A stretch of DNA of 32,807 nucleotides from Lysobacterales bacterium (GCA_015485125.1 WFUE01000106.1:1-32807); one strand, 5' to 3'; counted from the first letter of the stretch, positions 9,190 through 18,847 are shown. Notes: generated by a model not told the origin, from the sequence alone. Translations and numbers: made by a program.

Positions 9190-10356
9190 ATGTCGCAACT
9201 GGTTGATCCGGAAGATTTTTTCTCCGTTCGTTCACAGCTCTCCGAAGAAGAGCTCATGGTGCAGGACACCGTCGCCCGATTTGTGGACGAGCGGGTACTG
9301 CCCATTATTGGCGAATGCTTTGATGAACATCGCTTTCCAAAAGAACTGATCCCGGAAATCGCCGAGCTGGGCCTGCTGGGCAGCAGTATCGAGGGCTATG
9401 ACTGTGCCGGCCTGAACAGCGTCAGCTACGGGCTGATTTGCCAGGAACTGGAACGCGGTGATTCCGGGCTGCGCAGCTTCGTGTCCGTGCAGTCCAGCCT
9501 GTGCATGTATCCCATCCACGCCTTCGGTTCGGAAGAACAGAAGCAGCGCTGGTTACCGGCCATGGCCCGTGGCGAGGTGATTGGCTGTTTTGGCCTGACG
9601 GAATCCCACGGCGGTTCCGACCCGGCCAACATGAAGACCCATGCCAAACGAGATGGGGACGACTGGGTACTCAATGGTTCCAAGATGTGGATCACCAATG
9701 GCTCCATTGCCGACATTGCCATCGTCTGGGCACAGACCGATGAAGGCATCCGCGGTTTCATCGTGGAAAAGGACATGCCGGGCTTTTCCGCGCCGGAAAT
9801 CCGGCGCAAGATGTCTCTGCGTGCTTCCGTCACCTCGGAACTGTATTTTGACAACGTGCGCGTACCGGAAGCCAACCGGCTGCCGCAAGCCCTGGGTTTG
9901 AAAGCCCCGCTGAGCTGTCTGACCCAGGCCCGTTTCGGCATTTCCTGGGGGCCCATCGGCGCGGCCATCGCCTGTTACCGGGAAGCACGGGACTATTGCG
10001 CAGAGCGCGTGCTTTTCGGACGGGCGCTGACCCACAATCAGGCGGTGCAGCTGCGTCTGGCCGACATGGCCCGTCGCATCACCCTGGCCCAGCTGATGGC
10101 GCTGCAACTGGGGCGGATGAAGGATGCCGGCACCCTTCAGCATGTACAGGTCAACATGGCCAAGTGGAACAATGTTCGCATGGCGCTGGATATCGCCCGG
10201 GATGCCCGCGACCTGCTGGGGGGTGCCGGCATCACCGTGGAACACGCACCCATCCGCCACGCGCTGAACCTGGAAAGCGTGGTGACCTACGAAGGCACGG
10301 AGACCATTCATCAGCTGGCGGTAGGCCGGGCCATCACCGGCGTTTCCGCATTCTGA
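9190..10356 (+). CDS. Acyl-CoA dehydrogenase, glutaryl-CoA dehydrogenase type
   Basis: 'ELERGDSGLRSFVSVQSSLCMYPIHAFGSEEQKQRWLPAMARGEVIGCFGLTESHGGSDPANM' and 'RHALNLESVVTYEGTETIHQLAVGRAITGVSAF' closely match GCDH-family sequence as I remember it, including the catalytic Glu in YEGT. Start at ATG 9190. Confidence 0.88.
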   Translation: MSQLVDPEDFFSVRSQLSEEELMVQDTVARFVDERVLPIIGECFDEHRFPKELIPEIAELGLLGSSIEGYDCAGLNSVSYGLICQELERGDSGLRSFVSVQSSLCMYPIHAFGSEEQKQRWLPAMARGEVIGCFGLTESHGGSDPANMKTHAKRDGDDWVLNGSKMWITNGSIADIAIVWAQTDEGIRGFIVEKDMPGFSAPEIRRKMSLRASVTSELYFDNVRVPEANRLPQALGLKAPLSCLTQARFGISWGPIGAAIACYREARDYCAERVLFGRALTHNQAVQLRLADMARRITLAQLMALQLGRMKDAGTLQHVQVNMAKWNNVRMALDIARDARDLLGGAGITVEHAPIRHALNLESVVTYEGTETIHQLAVGRAITGVSAF

Positions 10357-10360
10357 AATC

Positions 10361-12568
10361 ATGTTTCTCAAATGGAAGGCGCCGGGCAACCGGCGCAATC
10401 TCAACCGGGCGGAAGTGGTGGACCTCAACTTCCGCCATTTTGTAGAGACCTATCAGCCGGAAGGGCGGGTGCCGCTGAAGTTGCCAGCTGAAGACCTGCT
10501 GGCGCTGTTCGAGTCGCAAATGGTCTCCCGCCAACTGGATTTGATGGCCCGGCAACTGCGCCTGGAAAACAAGGTGTTCTATACCATCGGCAGCAGCGGG
10601 CACGAAGGCAATGCCATGGTAGGGCGCTTGACCCGCGAAACCGACCCGGCCTTGCTGCACTATCGCAGTGGCGCCTTCATGGCCGAGCGCTACCGTAAGC
10701 GACCGGAGATGGATTTTATCCGTGATACCGCGCTTTCCTTTGCCGCCAGCGCCGCTGATCCGGCCTCGGGTGGGCGGCACAAGGTCTGGGGCAGCAAGCC
10801 CCTGTGGGTGATTCCGCAAACCTCCACCATTGCCAGCCACTTGCCCAAGGCTGGCGGCATGGCCATGGCCATTGAACACGGCCCTCGCATTGGCGTGGAG
10901 CTACCCGTGCCGGAAGACAGCATCGTAGTCTGTTCCTTCGGGGATGCCAGCGCCAATCACAGCACGGCACAGGGTGCCTTCAACGCCGCCCAGTGGGCCG
11001 CACACCAGCAACTGCGCGTGCCCCTGTTGTGGGTCTGCGAGGACAACGGCATCGGCATTTCGGTAAAAACACCGCACAACTGGATTGCGGAAACCTTCTC
11101 CAACCGTGCGCATGTACGCTATTTTCAGGCCGACGGTCTCGATGTGGAACGCGGCTGGCCGGTGGTCAAACAGGCCGTGGAGACCTGCCGCAACCTGCGC
11201 TGTCCGGTCTTTCTTCATCTCAAGACCACCCGTCTGATGGGCCATGCCGGCACGGATTTCGAAATTCGCCACCGCGCACTGGAAGAGGTGGAACAGGCCG
11301 AAGCGCTGGACCCGCTGTTGTTCACGGCCAAACGGGTCATGGACGCCGGCTTGATGCGCGGCGAAGCCATCCTTCAGCGCTATGAACAACTGGGTGAAGC
11401 CTGCATGAAACAGGCGCGTGAAGCTGACCAGCAACCCCGGTTGACTACGCTGAATGCCGTGCGTGATCCACTGCACCAGCGGGATGTACAACGTATCGCC
11501 CGCCGGGCCTCCACGACCGTGCCTGTGGAAAAGCGAACGCGCTTCTGGAGTCGCCTGCCGGAAGAAAACGATCCGAAACACATGGCCATCCTGTTGAATC
11601 AGGGCCTGCAGGATTTGATGCTGCAATACGACAATACCGTGCTCTTTGGCGAGGATGTGGCGCAGAAGGGCGGGGTCTACACCATCACCCGCGACATCTA
11701 TCGCAAGCTGGGGCCCAAGCGGATCTTCAACACGCTGCTGGACGAGCAGACCATACTGGGCATGGGGCAGGGTTACGCCAGCATGGGCTTTCTGCCCATT
11801 CCGGAAATCCAGTATTTGGCCTACTATCACAACGCCTGTGACCAGATTCGCGGAGAAGCCGCCTCCCTGCAATTCTTCTCCAATGGCCAGTTCAGCAACC
11901 CCATGGTGGTTCGCATTCCCGGTCTGGGTTATCAGAAGGGTTTTGGCGGCCACTTTCACAATGACAACTCCATTGCCGCGTTGCGGGATATTCCCGGATT
12001 AGTGCTCGCCTGCCCCAGCCGGGGGGATGACGCGGTGATGATGCTGCGCACCCTGATGGCGGCTGCCGCCGAATGCGGCCAGGTCAGCGCCTTTATCGAG
12101 CCCATTGCCCTCTACATGCGCAAGGATTTGCACCGTGCCGGGGATGAGGGCTGGTGCTTCCGCTATCCGCAACCGGGTCGGTTCATTCCTCTGGGGGAAG
12201 CGGGTTTTTACGGGGAAACATCTGCCGAACTGCTGATTATCACCTTCGGCAATGGTGTGCCGATGAGCCTGCAAGCAGCGGAACAAGCCGGCGTGCCCGC
12301 ACGCATCATGGATTTGCGCTGGTTGCTGCCCTTGAATGAAACCGCCATCATTGAGGCCGCGCAACAGGCCAGACGGGTGCTGGTGGTGGACGAAGGCCGT
12401 TACAGTGGTGGCGTGGGCGAGGCCGTACTGGCCCTGTTGGCGGAAGCGGGTGTCAAAGCCCCCATGCATCGCATCAGTGGCGCGGATTGCTACACCCCGC
12501 TAGGTGATGCCGCCGCACTGGTTTTACCTTCGGTGGAAGAAATTCGCCAGGCACTGGCCGGCAACTGA
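10361..12568 (+). CDS. Single-chain 2-oxoacid dehydrogenase E1 (alpha and beta regions fused; branched-chain/pyruvate E1-like)
   Basis: N-terminal half is E1-alpha-like with a TPP motif 'FGDASANHSTAQGAFNAAQWAAHQQLRVPLLWVCEDNGIGIS'; C-terminal half is E1-beta/transketolase-like 'VLFGEDVAQKGGVYTITRDIYRKLGPKRIFNTLLDEQTILGMGQGYASMGFLPIPEIQY'. Starts 4 nt after the GCDH-like stop. Confidence 0.9.
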   Translation: MFLKWKAPGNRRNLNRAEVVDLNFRHFVETYQPEGRVPLKLPAEDLLALFESQMVSRQLDLMARQLRLENKVFYTIGSSGHEGNAMVGRLTRETDPALLHYRSGAFMAERYRKRPEMDFIRDTALSFAASAADPASGGRHKVWGSKPLWVIPQTSTIASHLPKAGGMAMAIEHGPRIGVELPVPEDSIVVCSFGDASANHSTAQGAFNAAQWAAHQQLRVPLLWVCEDNGIGISVKTPHNWIAETFSNRAHVRYFQADGLDVERGWPVVKQAVETCRNLRCPVFLHLKTTRLMGHAGTDFEIRHRALEEVEQAEALDPLLFTAKRVMDAGLMRGEAILQRYEQLGEACMKQAREADQQPRLTTLNAVRDPLHQRDVQRIARRASTTVPVEKRTRFWSRLPEENDPKHMAILLNQGLQDLMLQYDNTVLFGEDVAQKGGVYTITRDIYRKLGPKRIFNTLLDEQTILGMGQGYASMGFLPIPEIQYLAYYHNACDQIRGEAASLQFFSNGQFSNPMVVRIPGLGYQKGFGGHFHNDNSIAALRDIPGLVLACPSRGDDAVMMLRTLMAAAAECGQVSAFIEPIALYMRKDLHRAGDEGWCFRYPQPGRFIPLGEAGFYGETSAELLIITFGNGVPMSLQAAEQAGVPARIMDLRWLLPLNETAIIEAAQQARRVLVVDEGRYSGGVGEAVLALLAEAGVKAPMHRISGADCYTPLGDAAALVLPSVEEIRQALAGN

Positions 12569-12580
12569 GCCGGCCAGTGC
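12551..12580. terminator. Perfect 12-bp hairpin spanning the E1 stop codon (possible U-less bidirectional terminator)
   Basis: GCACTGGCCGGC-AACTGA-GCCGGCCAGTGC; loop contains the last sense codon AAC and stop TGA; no U-tract. Confidence 0.5.
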
Positions 12581-12625
12581 AGCATTCCATCAAATAGCCG
12601 GGCGGGCTGCTTACAATCCGTCAGC

Positions 12626-13822
12626 TCATTGAATGCGGTTGATCTTCAAAATCACGGGTTGCGCAGTGTCCTTGCCCACTGTTACAGCCTCGGCTTCCAG
12701 ATCACCGGATTGACCCCGTGCCTGACCTTCCGAGGCAATCCGCGCGCTGATGATCCACTGGTCCAGGTCAGAAAGCTTGCGTTGGGGCATCAGGCTGTCC
12801 GCGTCACTCAAGGTGAGTTCCATGGGGAATGCACCCAACGGCAGCTTGCGGGCCGCAACCGGCATGGGTGGGCCATCGGCAGCGCGGGCAAAGACGAACA
12901 AGACCGGGTTGTCAGGCAGTTTGCTCTGCAGGGATGCATCCAGTTCAACGAGCAGTTTCAACGCAAAGGGTGCCGTCGTTTTTGCCAGAGTATCGGGCAC
13001 CGGTTCACCCAGCTGTTGGTATACCTGCTTCAACTGTTTGAGTACCGCAGCGTATACCTCACTGCCCGCGGGCAACTGGGGCATTAGCGTTTCCCAATAG
13101 TGCTTGGCCAGTTCCCATTGCTCGTGCTGGCTGGCATCCAGCCCCAGCAGCCAGAGCGCCTTCTGGTTTTGCGGGTCCATGGTCAGAGCATCACGCAGCC
13201 ATTGCCGTGACTGGTCGTCAAAAGTGCGCTGGCCGCTGGCGAACAGGCGATTTTCAGCCAGTTCCACCAGAATCAACGGTTCTTCCGGTGCCAGTTTCAT
13301 GGCTTTCAGGTAGGCTTGCTCGGCCTGATCAAAGCGCTTCAGTTCATGGTGCAGACGAGCCAGCAGCACCCAGGCTTCCAGGTCCTCAGGATTGACCTGA
13401 ACCCGTTCTTCCAGGCTTTTTTGCAGGGCCTGCGGGCTGTCTGCCGGGCTGGTAGCGTTACTTGCGGTTTTGACTGTGAGAATGCCTGGGCTGCCAATGC
13501 GCTGGTACAACTGCCAACCTGCCAGAGGCAGCGCAAAGGCCAGGACAATGGCCAGTGGCCAGCCAGCCAGCGCTCGCCGAGGCTGCTGCATCCACGCATC
13601 CACTTGTTCCAGCCATTGTTCCGCCATGCGTTGACGCAGTTTTTGCCAGTCATCTTCCACAAGTTCACCGCGTGCACGCAAGATCTGCTGTGCTTGTAGC
13701 AGCTCGATCTGTTCCCGTGTGGGCAGGCATGGGCGTTTGTGTGCAGGGAAAATCAGCGGCCGCAACAGGCTGATCAGCGTAAAGGCCAGAATCAGGCCGG
13801 CCAGGAGCCAGAACAGGGTCAT
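12626..13822 (-). CDS. ccmI: Cytochrome c biogenesis protein CcmI (TPR)
   Basis: N-terminal TM segment, 'REQIELLQAQQILRARGELVEDDW', second TM, TPR 'VNPEDLEAWVLLARLHHELKRFDQAEQAYLKAMKLAPEEP'; position downstream of ccmH. Confidence 0.88.
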   Translation of the reverse strand: MTLFWLLAGLILAFTLISLLRPLIFPAHKRPCLPTREQIELLQAQQILRARGELVEDDWQKLRQRMAEQWLEQVDAWMQQPRRALAGWPLAIVLAFALPLAGWQLYQRIGSPGILTVKTASNATSPADSPQALQKSLEERVQVNPEDLEAWVLLARLHHELKRFDQAEQAYLKAMKLAPEEPLILVELAENRLFASGQRTFDDQSRQWLRDALTMDPQNQKALWLLGLDASQHEQWELAKHYWETLMPQLPAGSEVYAAVLKQLKQVYQQLGEPVPDTLAKTTAPFALKLLVELDASLQSKLPDNPVLFVFARAADGPPMPVAARKLPLGAFPMELTLSDADSLMPQRKLSDLDQWIISARIASEGQARGQSGDLEAEAVTVGKDTAQPVILKINRIQ

Positions 13823-14265
13823 CAGGGTTCCTCGTCTTGTAGCAGATCCAGTGGATCGCTGGCAGGGGCTTCAGGTTCAGTAGTAGCGGGACGGCTGGTG
13901 AGAAAGCGCCAAAGAAAGAATAGGCCAATCAGCAGGAGCAGGGGCGGCAACCCCCAAAGCAGCAGGGTGTTCCGTTGTACGGGTGGCCGGTAGAGGACAA
14001 AATCACCATAGCGAGCTACCAGAAAAGTCTTGATTTCATCGGCACTTTGACCGGATTTGACCATTTCGTAGACTTCCATGCGAAGGTCACGTGCCAGATC
14101 GGCGTCAGAATCCGCCAGATTCTGGTTCTGGCACACCAGGCAGCGCAACTCCTGAGTCAACTGCTGAAAACGAGCTTCCTGCTCCGGGGTGTCGAATTGC
14201 AGCACATCAATGGCTGCCCACAGCCATCCCGGCCATAGCAAAATCAGTATCAGCGCCCGCTTCAT
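13822..14265 (-). CDS. ccmH: Cytochrome c maturation protein CcmH (CcmL-type thioredoxin-like)
   Basis: Signal peptide, 'QELRCLVCQNQNLADSDADLARDLRMEVYEMVKSGQSADEIKTFLVARYGDFVLYRPP'. Confidence 0.95.
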   Translation of the reverse strand: MKRALILILLWPGWLWAAIDVLQFDTPEQEARFQQLTQELRCLVCQNQNLADSDADLARDLRMEVYEMVKSGQSADEIKTFLVARYGDFVLYRPPVQRNTLLLWGLPPLLLLIGLFFLWRFLTSRPATTEPEAPASDPLDLLQDEEP

Positions 14266-14798
14266 GATTGGTCTTCCTGTAACTGGCGGATCCGGGGCAG
14301 CAGTTCCTGCTCATAGATCTCCATGGTAACCGGACCAACATATTTGTAGCGGATGACTCCCTTTTGATCGATCAGGAAGGTTTCCGGCGCACCATAGACG
14401 CCAAAGTCGATGACAGTACGTCCTGCCTGATCCGCCAGTACTGCCGTGTATGGGTTGCCATACTGTTTCAGCCAGCGGCTGGCTTCTTCCGGGCGATCCC
14501 GCCAGTTCAAGCCGTAGAGTGGCACTTCGTTGCGACGGGCAATTTCCATCAGATAGGGGTGCTCGGTACGACAGGCTACACACCAGCTACCCCACACGTT
14601 GAGCAGATAGACCTGACCCAACAGATCGTCCTTACCCAGAGTCTGGTCAGGTTCTTCCAGCAACGGCAGGGTAAAGGCCGGAGCCGGCTTGTCGATCAGC
14701 GGCGAGGGCAACTTGCGCGGGTCATTATCCAGCCCAAAGAACAGTAGCAGGCCCAGGCCCAGAAAAATCAGCAACGGTACGGCAAAACGCATATTCAA
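14262..14798 (-). CDS. ccmG: Thiol:disulfide interchange protein CcmG/DsbE
   Basis: Thioredoxin-like 'LLNVWGSWCVACRTEHPYLMEIA' and 'VYGAPETFLIDQKGVIRYKYVGP'. Confidence 0.95.
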   Translation of the reverse strand: MNMRFAVPLLIFLGLGLLLFFGLDNDPRKLPSPLIDKPAPAFTLPLLEEPDQTLGKDDLLGQVYLLNVWGSWCVACRTEHPYLMEIARRNEVPLYGLNWRDRPEEASRWLKQYGNPYTAVLADQAGRTVIDFGVYGAPETFLIDQKGVIRYKYVGPVTMEIYEQELLPRIRQLQEDQS

Positions 14799-16771
14799 CC
14801 CTCCTGCAGGGCCAGTTTCTGTTCGCGCAGGGCCACGGCTTGTTCGGCCAGTCTGAAGCGACGGTCGGTTGCTGCCACGATCCCGCCCAGCAACATGAAA
14901 ATGCCGCCCAGCCAGATCCAGCGAATATAGGGCTTGTAGTACACACGAATGGCCCAGGCGCCATCTGTGCCGAGTGCCTCACCCATGGCTACATACAAGT
15001 CCCGGCTGAAACCGGCATCAATGGCAGCTTCGGTCATGGGCTTGCCACCGGCGACATACATGCGCTTCTGCGGGTGCAGGGTTGCAATGACCTGATCGTT
15101 TTTCAGGATTTCCACGGTGCCCTGTTCAGCCTGATAATTGGGGCCTTCCGCATGTTGCGCACCCAGAAAACGAAATTGGTAGCCCACCAGCTCCACCTGT
15201 TCGCCAGGGGCCATGCGAACATCCTTTTCGATGCTCTGGCTTTCAGTCATGGCCACGCCAAGCAGGAATACACCCACGCCAGCATGAGCCAGGATCATGC
15301 CCACCACGCCACTGGGCATCTGCCCCACACCCAGTACGCGTTCACGCGCCTTGCGCTGGCGTTGCCAGAAATAATTGAGCGTGCCACCCAACACCCAGGA
15401 CCCGGCCGCAGCTGCCAAAAGGCCGTAAGCGCTCCACTGATGCATCTGCAAGGCGAACACTGCCAGAACAACCACGGTCAGAAGAACACCGGGCCAGATC
15501 AGCTTGACTACTCGTCGGGGCTCATCCTGTTTCCAGCGTGTGAAAGGCCCCATGGGCATCAACAGCACCAGCGGAGTCAGTACCAGGGGGAAAACCGTAT
15601 GAAAATAGGGTGGCCCCACAGAAATTTTGCTGGCACCCAGCAGGTCGATGACCAGCGGGTACAGCGTGCCTGCCAGCACCACCACCATGGCCAGTACCAG
15701 AAAGATGTTCCCGGCCAGGATCAACACCTCACGGGAAAACAGCCCGAACGGCTGTTGAACTACTAGTCTGGGTGCGCGCCATGCGTAGAGTGTCAGTGCG
15801 CCGCCGGCCATGACGGCGAGAAAGATCAGAATAAACAAACCGCGACTGGGGTCGGAAGTAAAGGCGTGTACGGATGTCAGCACACCCGAGCGTACCAGGA
15901 AAGTGCCCAACAGGCTGAGTGAGAAGGTGATTATGGCCAATAGCACGGTCCAGGAAGTGAACAGCTTGCGCTTTTCCGTGACGGCCAGGGAGTGAAGCAG
16001 GGCGGTGCCGGCCAGCCAGGGCATGAAGGAAGCATTTTCCACTGGATCCCAGAACCACCAGCCACCCCAGCCCAGTTCGTAGTAGGCCCACCAGCTGCCC
16101 AGCACGATACCACCGGTGAGTGCGGCCCAGGCCAGGTTGGTCCAGGGCCGCGCCCAACGTACCCAGCGGCTGTCCAGCTTGCCATCCAGCAAGCCGGCCA
16201 CGGCAAAGGCAAAGGCCACGGAAAAGCCCACATACCCCATGTAAAGCATGGGGGGGTGAATGACCAGGCCGGGATCCTGCAACAACGGGTTGAGATCCCG
16301 CCCTTCCGCCGGCGCCGGGAACAGGCGCAGAAAGGGATTGGAGGTAAAAGTGATAAAGGCAAGAAAACCGGTGGAAACCCAGCCCATGATGGCCAGTACA
16401 CGTGCCCGGAATGCCAATGGCAGTTCATGCCCTTTCAATGAAACGGCAATGGACCAGCCACAAAGAATCAGTACCCACAGCAACAGTGAGCCTTCATGAG
16501 CCCCCCAGACTGCCGAAATACGGTAATACCAGGGCAGGGCCGTGTTGGAGTTCTGCGCTACATAGGCGACGGAAAAATCCTTCTGCAGAAAGGCCAGCGT
16601 CAGGATGACAAAGGAAAGCAGTACCAGTGCGAATTGCACGCGTGTGGCGCGGTCGGCAAAACGCATCCACCCCTCCAGGCGCAGATAACTACCCAGCAGC
16701 GGAACGATGGCCAGACTAACGGCCACCAACAGGGAAAGAATCAACGACCACTGGCCCAGTTCCGGAAACAT
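14795..16771 (-). CDS. ccmF: Heme lyase subunit CcmF
   Basis: Polytopic; WWD-type motif 'ELGWGGWWFWDPVENASFMPWLAGTALLHSLAV'. Confidence 0.96.
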   Translation of the reverse strand: MFPELGQWSLILSLLVAVSLAIVPLLGSYLRLEGWMRFADRATRVQFALVLLSFVILTLAFLQKDFSVAYVAQNSNTALPWYYRISAVWGAHEGSLLLWVLILCGWSIAVSLKGHELPLAFRARVLAIMGWVSTGFLAFITFTSNPFLRLFPAPAEGRDLNPLLQDPGLVIHPPMLYMGYVGFSVAFAFAVAGLLDGKLDSRWVRWARPWTNLAWAALTGGIVLGSWWAYYELGWGGWWFWDPVENASFMPWLAGTALLHSLAVTEKRKLFTSWTVLLAIITFSLSLLGTFLVRSGVLTSVHAFTSDPSRGLFILIFLAVMAGGALTLYAWRAPRLVVQQPFGLFSREVLILAGNIFLVLAMVVVLAGTLYPLVIDLLGASKISVGPPYFHTVFPLVLTPLVLLMPMGPFTRWKQDEPRRVVKLIWPGVLLTVVVLAVFALQMHQWSAYGLLAAAAGSWVLGGTLNYFWQRQRKARERVLGVGQMPSGVVGMILAHAGVGVFLLGVAMTESQSIEKDVRMAPGEQVELVGYQFRFLGAQHAEGPNYQAEQGTVEILKNDQVIATLHPQKRMYVAGGKPMTEAAIDAGFSRDLYVAMGEALGTDGAWAIRVYYKPYIRWIWLGGIFMLLGGIVAATDRRFRLAEQAVALREQKLALQEG

Positions 16772-16772
16772 C

Positions 16773-17225
16773 TTATTGCGCCCCTGTTGGATGTGGTGCT
16801 GGTGTGTTGGCCCGCTTCAATGCTTCGGCTACTTCCGGTGGCATGTACTTTTCATCATGTTTGGCCAGCACTTCATTGGCCTTGAAAATGCCATTTTCTA
16901 TACTGCCCTGGGCCACGATACCCTGGCCTTCGCGAAACAGGTCCGGCAGAATACCCGTGTAATCCACCCGCACAGTGCCAGCACCGTCAGTCACGTCAAA
17001 CTGGATGTGCAGGGAATCGGAGTCTCGTTTCACCGAGTTGGCTACCACAATACCGCCCACACGAAACTGGTTGCCTTGAGGAATCCTGCCAGCGGCTATG
17101 TCTGCAGGAGTGATGAACAGGGAGACATTTTCCTTCAATGCGGTCAGGGTCAGTGCCACGGCGGCACTGACACCCAGCAGCAGAAGGCCTACCAGAAGCA
17201 ATCGCCGTTTACGCTTGGGATTCAT
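16773..17225 (-). CDS. ccmE: Heme chaperone CcmE
   Basis: MNPKRKRRLLLVGLLLLGVSAAVALTLTALKENVSLF; heme-binding His region 'LAKHDEKYMPPEVAEAL'. Start at 17225 rather than 17252. Confidence 0.95.
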   Translation of the reverse strand: MNPKRKRRLLLVGLLLLGVSAAVALTLTALKENVSLFITPADIAAGRIPQGNQFRVGGIVVANSVKRDSDSLHIQFDVTDGAGTVRVDYTGILPDLFREGQGIVAQGSIENGIFKANEVLAKHDEKYMPPEVAEALKRANTPAPHPTGAQ

Positions 17226-17403
17226 GCTGTTCTCCTGTATTTGCGCGAGCATGCTGCCTGCGCTTGCGTTGTTTCATTTTGCGCAAGGTTCGCTTGACCT
17301 CGAGCCAGGGCGCGACCAGCCAATAGACCACGACGGCCAGAAAAAGTGCATAGGAAGGCCATACATACAGGGCATAACCGCCCATCTGCCAGAAATCAGT
17401 CAT
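17209..17403 (-). CDS. ccmD: Heme exporter protein CcmD
   Basis: Small single-TM protein MTDFWQMGGYALYVWPSYALFLAVVVYWLVAPWLEVKRTLRKM between ccmC and ccmE. Confidence 0.9.
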   Translation of the reverse strand: MTDFWQMGGYALYVWPSYALFLAVVVYWLVAPWLEVKRTLRKMKQRKRRQHARANTGEQHESQA

Positions 17404-18145
17404 CTACCAGCTCCTGAACCCAACTTGCCTTGCTTTCCTGTTGCAGGATGCGGGCACGTACACTTTGCAACAGGGCTACACCGAAATGAAACTTGGTGGC
17501 CGCGGTCATGATCAGCAGGGCCTTGAGCATGCTTGGATGCATGTGGGACTCGCCGGAAAAGAGCTTTACGGTCGCGCCCTGGTGTAATGTGTTCCACCAC
17601 ACCACCGAATAGTGAATGATAGGGAGATTGACCACGCCCACCAGCGCCAGCAGGGCGGCGGCCCGTGCAGCCTTGCGCCGGTCCTCGATGGCCGCATACA
17701 GCCCCATCACGCCCAGATAGAGAAACAGCAGAAACAACTCGGAGGTCAGGCGGGCATCCCACTCCCACCAGGTTCCCCACATCGGCTTGCCCCAGAGGGA
17801 ACCGGTCACCAGGGTGACGAAGGTGTAGGCTGCGCCGATGGGGGCGCAGGCGATGGCCACCATCTCGGCGACCTTCATCCGCCAAACCAGCGCGATCAGG
17901 CCACTGACAGCCATCAGCACATAGATGAACAAGCCCATCCAGGCCGAGGGTACATGCACATAGAGAATGCGATAGCTTTCACCCTGCTGGTAATCCGTGG
18001 GTGCCACCAGCAGGCTCTGGTAAAGCCCCCACGCCAGGGTGATGACCATGGCCACGAACAGCCAGGGAATCAACGCCCCGGAAAATCGGTAGAAGGTTCG
18101 TGGTGAACCCAGTTGGTGAAACCAGCGTTTCAGTGTTTTCCACAT
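17396..18145 (-). CDS. ccmC: Heme exporter protein CcmC
   Basis: 'YVHVPSAWMGLFIYVLMA' and 'WGKPMWGTWWEWDARLTSELFLLFLYLGVMGLYAAI'. Confidence 0.96.
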   Translation of the reverse strand: MWKTLKRWFHQLGSPRTFYRFSGALIPWLFVAMVITLAWGLYQSLLVAPTDYQQGESYRILYVHVPSAWMGLFIYVLMAVSGLIALVWRMKVAEMVAIACAPIGAAYTFVTLVTGSLWGKPMWGTWWEWDARLTSELFLLFLYLGVMGLYAAIEDRRKAARAAALLALVGVVNLPIIHYSVVWWNTLHQGATVKLFSGESHMHPSMLKALLIMTAATKFHFGVALLQSVRARILQQESKASWVQELVDD

Positions 18146-18172
18146 AATCTGCTCACGGCTATTTCGGGCCAG

Positions 18173-18847
18173 TCAACTCAGGGATACTTTCAATGCCCAG
18201 GCCGCGGTCAGCGGTGCCAGGGTCAAGGCAAATAACAGCATGGCCGCCAGAATCAGCAAAGGGCCGGCTGGCGACATGCCGGCAATGGCGTTTTCCACCG
18301 CCGCCGTGCCGAAAATCAGAACCGGCACATACAGGGGCAAAACCAGTAGGGAAAGCAGCATGCCACCCTTGCGTATGCCGACGGTTAATGCCACGCCTAC
18401 ACTGCCAATCAGGCTCAGGACCGGTGTACCCAGGGCCAGCGATTGTATCAGAGCCCACAAGCCTGGTTGCGGCAGATGCATCAGGATTGCTAACAGGGGT
18501 GCCAGCAAGACCAGCGGCAAACCCGTGACCAGCCAGTGGGTAATGACCTTGCCCAGCACGATCCACGAAAGCGGCGTCTGCGAGACGAACATCTGTTCCA
18601 TGGAACCGTCTTCCACATCACTGCGAAAGATCAGGTCCAGGCTGAGCATGGTCGCCAGCAAGGCCGCCACCCAGACGGTCCCGGAAGCTATGCGTGCCAG
18701 TAACTTTCCTTCCGGCCCCACACCCAGCGGAAACAGGGCGATGACCAGGATAAGGAAAAAAACCGGATTCAGCAGTTCGCCCCGGGAACGCCAGGCCAGG
18801 CGCAAATCCCTCTGGATCAGTGACCACAGAATGTGCAACAGGTTCAT
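18173..18847 (-). CDS. ccmB: Heme exporter protein CcmB
   Basis: 'LAWRSRGELLNPVFFLILVIALFPLGVGPE', 'DGSMEQMFVSQTPLSWIVLGKVITHWL'. Confidence 0.95.
   Translation of the reverse strand: MNLLHILWSLIQRDLRLAWRSRGELLNPVFFLILVIALFPLGVGPEGKLLARIASGTVWVAALLATMLSLDLIFRSDVEDGSMEQMFVSQTPLSWIVLGKVITHWLVTGLPLVLLAPLLAILMHLPQPGLWALIQSLALGTPVLSLIGSVGVALTVGIRKGGMLLSLLVLPLYVPVLIFGTAAVENAIAGMSPAGPLLILAAMLLFALTLAPLTAAWALKVSLS

Noticed and set aside
10901-11959. 352-aa minus-strand ORF
   Set aside because: Antisense to the fused E1 coding sequence.
14840-15766. 308-aa plus-strand ORF
   Set aside because: Antisense to ccmF; His/Gln-rich shadow translation.
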